A program made the translations under genes and the position numbers. Under the pieces are notes generated by a model, which made no database searches, was not told the DNA's origin, and worked only from the letters and a program-made list of their open reading frames with translations. This document shows positions 58,510 to 64,000 of a stretch of 64,000 nucleotides of DNA, one piece after another. Numbering within the stretch: position 1 is the stretch's first letter; every line of letters begins with the position of its first letter. The DNA lies in contig NZ_AP021875.1 of NCBI RefSeq assembly GCF_009688965.1, positions 7,049,001 through 7,113,000 on the forward strand, written 5' to 3'. Source of the stretch: Desulfosarcina widdelii. Its GTDB lineage: Bacteria > Desulfobacterota > Desulfobacteria > Desulfobacterales > Desulfosarcinaceae.

Positions 58510-59563
58510 TTGGCCTCCTTTCCACTGTCAGCGGCCAGATGGAGCATGTAGGCCATGATCCCCAGCCCCAGAACAAGAACGATGAGAAAAACGATCATAG
58601 GTGAGTATTGTGCCGCCACTTTCAGATCGCTGGGATGAAATACCGGTTTTAAAAATTCAGTGCGGACCAGATCGCGCACAATCGCCATGAAGAGTACAGT
58701 GGCGATTGTGGCGGCCGTCGCAGGTAAGACGCGTCGGGTGATCCCGAATATCAGGGAAACAGCGGCTACGGCCAGTCCCAAGATAAAAATTACCGTGTTC
58801 GGCGCGTCGCCGCCCATGAAGCTTAACATCACCTCCCGGGGGAGGCTGATCAAAAACCAGAATCCGACCAGAATCTGGACGACGGTAGCGATGGTAAACC
58901 ATCGCATGCCGTGGTCAATCTTGTATTGTCGGTCCGGCAGCGTTTTGCGCATTTTTGCGAGGACGGCTTGGAAAAGACCGCCTACGGCTATGGAGGCGAC
59001 GATAAAATGCAGATAGCGGGGCCACAATGTGGGATCGTTAAGATTGAGAAGAGTCCCGCTGCGGTTGCCGAAGTATTCCTGCCAGGTTTCCGGTCGGAGC
59101 ATGAGGGTCATGTTGTTTGTGAACAGAAAAGCGACGATCAGACCCAAAATGGCGGTCAGACCGATAAAAAAGGTCCGGGCGCCAGGCATCTTCTCAAAGC
59201 GGAAATCATAGATATAGGCGCTGTAGTAAAGCATGATGATCAGGCCGATCACCGCCAGCCAGAACCCGGCCATGAGCACCGAACTGACATAGATGAACTG
59301 GCCATACAAAACCTGCAAGAAGAGCAGGGGGGCCACACCCAGGTTGACGGTAAAGGCGATGGTATAGGGCAGTTTTGTGGAGATGTCCTTGCTCGGCCCG
59401 GCTTTTTTCCCCCGCAGTTCACAGATGAATGCCATGATTGCCGAACCCAGCATGGCATTCATGAAAAGAAGGTGCAGGACAAAGGTCAGAACCAGAAAAA
59501 ATAGAGCCACCTCCAGTCAACCGGGATCGCGTCCGCCGCCGGGATGAGGTCGTTTACTGTCAT
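58506..59563 (-). CDS. Membrane partner of the multiheme cytochrome, apparent frameshift near the start
   Basis: The best start is the ATG at 59563, preceded by AAGGAG at 8 bases. It gives MTVNDLIPAADAIPVDWRWL, but that frame stops at a TGA soon after. The main frame (FFLVLTFVLHLLFMNAMLGS to the stop at 58506) joins it if one T is added to a six-T run (six A at 59496-59501 on the plus strand), giving 352 residues. A GTG at 59510 would keep the second frame but has no proper ribosome site. It has 8-9 helices and conserved-type His (e.g. YLHFIVAS). It overlaps the cytochrome gene by 4 bases and is probably the second membrane subunit. Confidence 0.75.
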
Positions 59564-60150
59564 GGTGCATGCTCCTTCGGGCTAAGTACACCGGTTTTAT
59601 GAACAGGTGTACCAAGTGAATCCACGAAATGGCCGTTTTATCTAAAATGAATAGAGTAGATTCCAGCCAACTTAAAAAAAATATCATATTATGCCGGGAA
59701 ATGGAAAACTCCCCATTAAGCGGTTTCCGACCAAACCAGGGAAAATCAAATGTTTTACGGATTTTTCATGGAAACGATGTAACCATTGCTGTCTGGGTGG
59801 CTCTGTGGTTTTCGGAATGTAAATGCCATACACCTCCATTCCACCCAATACCTCAAAGCCCCTGCAGCCCATACCGTTGCAGGGGCTTTGCCTTTTATGT
59901 GGATCCTCGCCATTTAGCTTTTTCCCGGGGTTATGACAATTTTTCGTATGCACCCTGACAATTCTTGTTGCATCGGTTGATCCGGGCCGCATCTTGAAAG
60001 GACAACCGTCTGATATGTAATGTTATTTTTAAATGTTGTGAGTCCGGCATAAAATGTGCGTTATGTGCTCGAACGAAGGGTGAGAAGACCAATCCTGCAT
60101 ATCGGCCTGATTTGAGATCAATCTATACTGTGCTGAAAGGCGATTTTAAA
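59564..60150. other. Long intergenic region with a terminator but no clear gene
   Basis: There is no convincing coding region; a 109-codon open frame at 59629-59958 has no ribosome site and an unlikely composition. An AT-rich stretch at about 59670-59692 (AAATATCATATTAT) could hold a promoter. Together with the terminator at 59854-59890 this would define a transcript of about 200 nt, a possible small RNA that I could not assign to a family. Confidence 0.35.
59854..59890 (+). terminator. Strong intrinsic terminator-like hairpin
   Basis: Arms CAAAGCCCCTGCA (59854-59866) and TGCAGGGGCTTTG (59878-59890) pair perfectly over 13 bp with an 11-base loop. CCTTTTAT follows on the plus strand. No coding gene ends just before it. 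Confidence 0.75.
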
Positions 60151-60351
60151 ATGAGCAGAGCGCAAGAATTGATAAATATATTGTCCGAAGAAGAGGTCGT
60201 CGCCAGAGAGTCCATAGCCAAGGCCCACGGATTGTGTAAAATTTGCGGAAATCCGGCCAGTGGGTTTCGAACACAGCGCGCCGAAGTCGAATACAGCATC
60301 TCGGCAATATGCGAGTCCTGCCAGGATTATTTTTTTTCGACAGAACATTGA
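60151..60351 (+). CDS. Small protein with a CxxC...CxxC zinc-ribbon-like pair
   Basis: 66 residues from the ATG at 60151 (AAAGGCG before it). A helical start (MSRAQELINILSEEEVVARE) is followed by CKICGNPA and, 28 residues on, CESCQDYF. The four Cys could bind one zinc. The family is not recognised; it may be a small regulatory or RNA-binding protein. Confidence 0.65.
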   Translation: MSRAQELINILSEEEVVARESIAKAHGLCKICGNPASGFRTQRAEVEYSISAICESCQDYFFSTEH

Positions 60352-60405
60352 AACCGCTCCTTCATATCCGAAAACTTTCAAATCATTTTTAAAAACGCAT
60401 TTCAG

Positions 60406-60426
60406 TTTGTAAAATTTTTTTACAAA
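60406..60426. promoter_or_regulatory. AT-rich inverted repeat before a small membrane gene
   Basis: Arms TTTGTAAAA (60406-60414) and TTTTACAAA (60418-60426) are perfect 9-bp complements with TTT between. It lies 105 bases before the gene at 60531. It contains the TGTAAA half-site of the enhancer motif but in reversed order, and no -24/-12 element of correct spacing follows, so it may be an operator or a weak terminator for the gene upstream. Confidence 0.4.
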
Positions 60427-60530
60427 GATTTGGTGTCGTTTGACAATCTTCCTTGCGGGGGGTAGGTCTTTATTTGAAAGCGCCGTCCTATCTTGCCGAT
60501 TCAGCTTTTTAGAACAGGAGGCTTGTCAGC

Positions 60531-60686
60531 ATGTCGTTAAAAACCCAAATTTTGATCTACATCATCGTTCTGGCAGCTTTTGATACGATTATCCCGATTC
60601 CCATTACGGCGTTGGTTCTAATCCACGTTCTTTATCAAAAGCCTCGCTGGTTTAAGGATTGGGTCGAAGAAGTGTACCGATCTTAA
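60531..60686 (+). CDS. 51-residue single-helix membrane protein
   Basis: A strong AGGAGG precedes the ATG. A hydrophobic stretch (about 5-36, with the broken motif DTIIPIPITAL) is followed by a conserved-looking aromatic, charged tail (YQKPRWFKDWVEEVYRS). The coding pattern and ribosome site make it real despite its size. Function is unknown. Confidence 0.75.
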   Translation: MSLKTQILIYIIVLAAFDTIIPIPITALVLIHVLYQKPRWFKDWVEEVYRS

Positions 60687-60755
60687 ATGGGTTCGGTCCT
60701 GCATAACGTGCAGACCGCCCAACGATGCACGCTTCGTTACCGTTATTAAAGATCA

Positions 60756-60935
60756 TTATTTGTAGCCCAGGATGGACAGCTCCCAGTTCAGCACCCCGAA
60801 AATCAACATGAGCGCAGACAGGCCTCCCATCAGCCAGGCCAGGGTTTCGACGTTGGGTTTGCCTTTGCTGTGCCCCCAGCGAAACAGGACATACCATCCG
60901 GAAAAGTAAATCACGATGACGATCAATTTCCACAT
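60756..60935 (-). CDS. 59-residue membrane protein
   Basis: ATG at 60935 with GGGAGAG before it. Two helices (about 2-17 and 31-50) are separated by a basic loop (RWGHSKGKPN). It is a hypothetical protein, convergent with the 51-residue gene across 69 bases. Confidence 0.65.
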   Translation of the reverse strand: MWKLIVIVIYFSGWYVLFRWGHSKGKPNVETLAWLMGGLSALMLIFGVLNWELSILGYK

Positions 60936-61042
60936 AGAAGCTCTCCCCATGCAATTCGTAGCATTGAAAGAAGAAAGGTCAAATCTGCCAGTTATTGAAT
61001 CCACCCCTGCGAACCAGTGCCAACACCGCTTACCCGAAAACG

Positions 61043-61285
61043 CTACCAGTAATCCGGTGGCGATTGCCTTCCCGCAACTTTATACCACATGTTCAGCATC
61101 CTGATCTGATCCAACAGCCGGTCTTTTCTGTCCATGATCTGCAGAAGGGCGGCATCCGGCCCCAGGCGGTCGATTTTTTCGGAAGCCATCTTTCTCACGG
61201 CTTTGTACACCTTGCTTCCCGGTTTCAATAGACCGTTTTCATTCAACAGCACCATGATGCGCGCCATGGCTTGTACTTTATTCAT
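61043..61285 (-). CDS. Hypothetical helical protein, 80 residues
   Basis: A soluble, charged, probably all-helical protein (KVYKAVRKMASEKIDRLGPD; DRKDRLLDQIRML). No clear ribosome site, no known motif. Amino-acid make-up is normal for a real gene; support is otherwise thin. Confidence 0.45.
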   Translation of the reverse strand: MNKVQAMARIMVLLNENGLLKPGSKVYKAVRKMASEKIDRLGPDAALLQIMDRKDRLLDQIRMLNMWYKVAGRQSPPDYW

Positions 61286-61398
61286 CGGATCGATTTTTTT
61301 GTGGCTTTAAGAAAATGTTGCCGTAAGACAACAGGCATCCTTCAAGGCCCTTGCTGCCAACCCACATGATGATGTTGCACCACAATAGCGCTGGGATG

Positions 61399-62379
61399 TC
61401 AATCGGTTATAGAAAGAATCCGTTCAACGATCCTCGCCCTTTTGCCTTCGGATGTGACCAGCAGGGATCGATCATCTTTCGAGAAGCAGATCGCTTCCCG
61501 TTGCCTCAACTCGGGGCAATTTTGGGGCAGAGGCAGTTCGATGACAACCGGCTGCAGTTCAAATGCGGACCTCAAGCCGGTGCCGGGCCGGCGATAGAAC
61601 AGGTAGGCGTGCTTGTAAGTCAGAACGACGATCCGGGATCCGTCGGAGGAGATATCCAGCCCTGTAGGCTGGGAGCGGACATGTCCATAGGGATGGCGTC
61701 GGTCCTCGGCGGTGGGCTCAGGGATGCAATCGATGGTCGCTACAATTCTAGCCGTCACGGTCTGTCCGGGAGGATCGGGTTTCAGCGGCAAGGCAAACAA
61801 CAATGGCGGCGTATCTCTTTTTGTGAGTACCAGGACCTCTCCTGCATCTTGATCCACAGCCACCCCCTCGGCATCGTGACGGCCATCCGGGTAGCGAAAA
61901 ACGATTTTCCATGCTGTCTGGGCAAGCATCGGTCGTTTCTGGCGCTGCGGTGAAAGACGGGGCTCTTCGAGTACAATCAGGGTGTGAGTTGGATGCCTTT
62001 GGCGGTTGTCGCCGAAATCGGCAATGAGGAGCATCGGTTTGCCATGCCACATGAAGGTTGCCAGCCCTTCCCAGTCTCGATTGGTGGCTCCGGAGATCTT
62101 TATGCGGCCCCGGCTTCGGCCGTCCCGGCCCAAGGCAAACAAAAACGGTCCGTTACCGCCGTCGTTGACGGCCCACAGCAGGTCCGCGTCGATCAGGGAG
62201 GTGTCCATTCCCGAGCATTCCACCAGTTGTTCCGATTCGATGTGGCCGATGGTCTGAGCGGTGCCGTAAAATAGCGCTTGTCTGGACTGCCCCGACGGGC
62301 CGGCTTGCGACCACGAGAACGTCAAATCGGCCAGACAAAGGCCAAAACAAAGGGCGAGACATATCACAAAACGCTGCAT
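61399..62379 (-). CDS. Secreted propeller-like protein of unknown function
   Basis: 326 residues from the ATG at 62379 with GGAG before it. A signal peptide (MQRFVICLALCFGLCLADLT, about 1-22) precedes a repeat-like beta structure. Motifs WAVNDGGNGPFLFAL, GATNRDWEGLA and LLIADFGDNRQRHP are those of a family of extracytoplasmic propellers sometimes compared with phytase-like or SdiA-regulated proteins. Asp/Asn clusters suggest calcium binding. Enzymatic activity cannot be told. Confidence 0.7.
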   Translation of the reverse strand: MQRFVICLALCFGLCLADLTFSWSQAGPSGQSRQALFYGTAQTIGHIESEQLVECSGMDTSLIDADLLWAVNDGGNGPFLFALGRDGRSRGRIKISGATNRDWEGLATFMWHGKPMLLIADFGDNRQRHPTHTLIVLEEPRLSPQRQKRPMLAQTAWKIVFRYPDGRHDAEGVAVDQDAGEVLVLTKRDTPPLLFALPLKPDPPGQTVTARIVATIDCIPEPTAEDRRHPYGHVRSQPTGLDISSDGSRIVVLTYKHAYLFYRRPGTGLRSAFELQPVVIELPLPQNCPELRQREAICFSKDDRSLLVTSEGKRARIVERILSITD

Positions 62380-62668
62380 CCCGGATCTCCATCTTCTTTG
62401 TGCCACGATGTGCATCAATTTCCGTGGTCATCGGCTGTCTTTCTTATTACCAGCGCATGTGGGAAGAAACAACGGTTACCTTTATCGCTTGACATTCGGA
62501 ACCGATCCGATGAACATGAAATCGCCTGTCAGGCGGCGTTTGCCAACCGTTCGTACGATCTGCGCGCAAAGTAAGGCGACCCTTTCGTGCATCGGCATAC
62601 AGACGCCACGATTTGATAAAAAACCCTCCGGCCGTTGGACCGTGAGGGCATCGAAGGAGTGAACATCC

Positions 62669-64000
62669 ATGATCGAACAATGGTCGCCCAAATATCTTCT
62701 TTCCGTAATTGAGAAAAAGGGGTTGATATCCATCCAGCAGGCCAGAGAATTGTATGCCAACCGGACGAAGCTGATCCAGCAGTTCGAGAGGCGCCGCGAT
62801 AAACAGGGTGGAAACAATTTTAACGAGAAACGGGATCAACCGTTCCTTTTTATCGATACCGTTGTGGCCCAGAATATCAAGCGCGAGGACAGCCCCTCAA
62901 AAATTCTGGACGAGGACATTATTTACCAGACACTTGCGGAAAGATGGAACCTGCCGTTCGTCAAGATCGATCCGCTCAAACTGGACCTGAATTTGGTCAC
63001 CACCACCATTCCCATCTCGTTTGCCAAAAATCATCTGGTGCTGCCCATCGGGATCAGCCAGGGAAAACTCACCGTGGCCACCCCCAATCCTTTCAATGCC
63101 GAGGTGCTCGAGGACATCACGCGCGCCTGCCAGATGCGGGTCCATGCAGTAGTCAGCCCCCGGTCGGACATTATCAAACTCATTGACGAGTTTTTCGGTT
63201 TTAAACGGTCCATTGCTGCCGCCGAGCACCAGTTTTCCGGCCCCACCGTGGATCTGGGCAATCTCGAGCGCTATATCCAGCTTCAGTCGGCCGATGAACT
63301 GCCTTCCAACGACCAGCACGTGGTCAATGCTGTCAACCATCTTTTCCTGTATGCATTCGACCAGAAGGCCAGCGATATCCATATCGAACCCAAACGGGAG
63401 AAGAGCTTGGTCAGGATGAGAATCGACGGCGTGCTGCACACGGTCTACCAGCTACCCAAGAGTGTCCATTCGGCGATCATCAGCCGCATCAAGAACCTGT
63501 CCGGGCTGGATATGGCCGAAAAACGGCGACCCCAGGATGGCCGCATCAAGACGGGCAAGAAAGATGTGGAGGTGGAAATCCGGGTCTCCACCGTTCCCGT
63601 CGCCTTCGGCGAGAAGGTGGTCATGCGGGTCATGGACCCGGATATTCTGTTCCAGGACCTTGCGAACCTCGGTTTTTCCTCCGTGGACATGGAGAAATAC
63701 AATCAGATCGTTTCCCATCCCCATGGGCTGGTTCTGGTCTGCGGACCTACCGGTAGTGGAAAATCCACAACCCTGTACTCCACCTTGAGGAAAATCAGTA
63801 CCCCGGAGGTCAACGTAACCACCATCGAGGATCCCATCGAAATGGTGCACGAGGATTTCAATCAGATCGCCGTTAAACCCCAGGTTGGCATTACCTTCGG
63901 GTCTATCATGCGCAATATCCTGCGGCAGGATCCGGATATCATCATGGTTGGGGAACTAAGGGACCTGGAAACCGCGGAAAACGCGATCCAGGCGGCGCTC
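62669..64000 (+). CDS. GspE/PilB-type secretion or pilus assembly ATPase, partial (3' end beyond window)
   Basis: 444 codons are visible from the ATG at 62669 (GAAGGAG before it) to the right edge. An N-terminal helical region (1-100) leads to the MshEN-like domain (PFVKIDPLKLDLNL, LPIGISQGKLTVATPNPFN). Then come the ATPase core with DIHIEPKRE, Walker A GPTGSGKST (about 361-369), the Asp box TTIEDPIE and Walker B IIMVGELRDLETAENA. The Walker B/His region reads GELRD where GEIRD is usual. It powers type II secretion or type IV pilus assembly. Further pilus or secretion genes probably follow outside the window. Confidence 0.92.
   Translation, partial: MIEQWSPKYLLSVIEKKGLISIQQARELYANRTKLIQQFERRRDKQGGNNFNEKRDQPFLFIDTVVAQNIKREDSPSKILDEDIIYQTLAERWNLPFVKIDPLKLDLNLVTTTIPISFAKNHLVLPIGISQGKLTVATPNPFNAEVLEDITRACQMRVHAVVSPRSDIIKLIDEFFGFKRSIAAAEHQFSGPTVDLGNLERYIQLQSADELPSNDQHVVNAVNHLFLYAFDQKASDIHIEPKREKSLVRMRIDGVLHTVYQLPKSVHSAIISRIKNLSGLDMAEKRRPQDGRIKTGKKDVEVEIRVSTVPVAFGEKVVMRVMDPDILFQDLANLGFSSVDMEKYNQIVSHPHGLVLVCGPTGSGKSTTLYSTLRKISTPEVNVTTIEDPIEMVHEDFNQIAVKPQVGITFGSIMRNILRQDPDIIMVGELRDLETAENAIQAAL

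Noticed and set aside
59629..59958. 109-codon open frame
   Set aside because: No ribosome site, many Cys/His/Pro in a random-looking order, and it runs through the terminator hairpin.

Overview
The window looks like a chromosomal segment of a GC-rich anaerobic deltaproteobacterium (Desulfobacterota, most like the Desulfobacterales sulfate reducers). This is inferred from the gene mix: DASS and TauE/SafE anion carriers, many Cache-type sensor kinases with stand-alone receivers, sigma-54 promoters, universal stress proteins, a multiheme c-type cytochrome with a quinol-oxidase-like membrane part, FeoAB, and orphan TAXI receptors. No rRNA, tRNA or CRISPR array was recognised. Both edges cut genes.

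Layout. 1-1.8 kb is AT-rich and carries an integron-type tyrosine recombinase with a divergent small membrane ORF that could be a cassette. 2-7.1 kb (+) holds a CyuA/YhaM-like gene, a flippase and two SPFH proteins. 7.2-39.6 kb is one long run of minus-strand genes: an NtrC-type regulator with its kinase, a PEP-synthase-like protein and a TauE/SafE carrier; a Cache kinase with three receivers; a CDF-NifX fusion, receiver, Cache kinase and DASS carrier; a second DASS carrier operon with a microprotein, a Yip1-like protein and a receiver-CBS protein; a third Cache kinase with a receiver; a three-repeat lipoprotein; an acyl-CoA synthetase/acetyltransferase-like protein with universal stress and CBS-ACT proteins; and a pentapeptide-repeat protein with a 7TM-PAS kinase. 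39.7-46.9 kb holds an FAD amino-acid oxidase-like gene divergent from an aminotransferase, FGGY kinase, class II aldolase, TetR and MFS operon. 47-51.5 kb is a metal section (ArsR, permease, FeoA, FeoB and a Cys-rich partner). 51.6-55.8 kb has a TAXI receptor, an ExeA-like ATPase and an ABC-class ATPase. 55.8-59.6 kb has a two-gene quinol:cytochrome c module in which both genes carry an apparent homopolymer frameshift. 60-62.4 kb has four small ORFs and a secreted propeller-like protein, and the window ends inside a GspE/PilB ATPase.

The strongest higher-order signal is a local sigma-54 regulon. Four minus-strand operons begin with near-identical -24/-12 elements (TGGCAT-N5-TTGC). Each has a TTTACA-N3-TGTAAA type inverted repeat centred 104, 114, 105 or 114 bp upstream of the -24 element, so the spacings differ by about one helical turn. 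The likely activator is the GAFTGA-containing regulator at 7195-8619. This would tie three paralogous Cache kinases, a DASS carrier and the universal stress operon to one signal.

A second genome-style signal is a set of intergenic arrays of degenerate 7-nt repeats at 7.1, 12.8, 14.95 and 23.8 kb. Each has its own consensus, and two are arranged as inverted arms that can form long hairpins.
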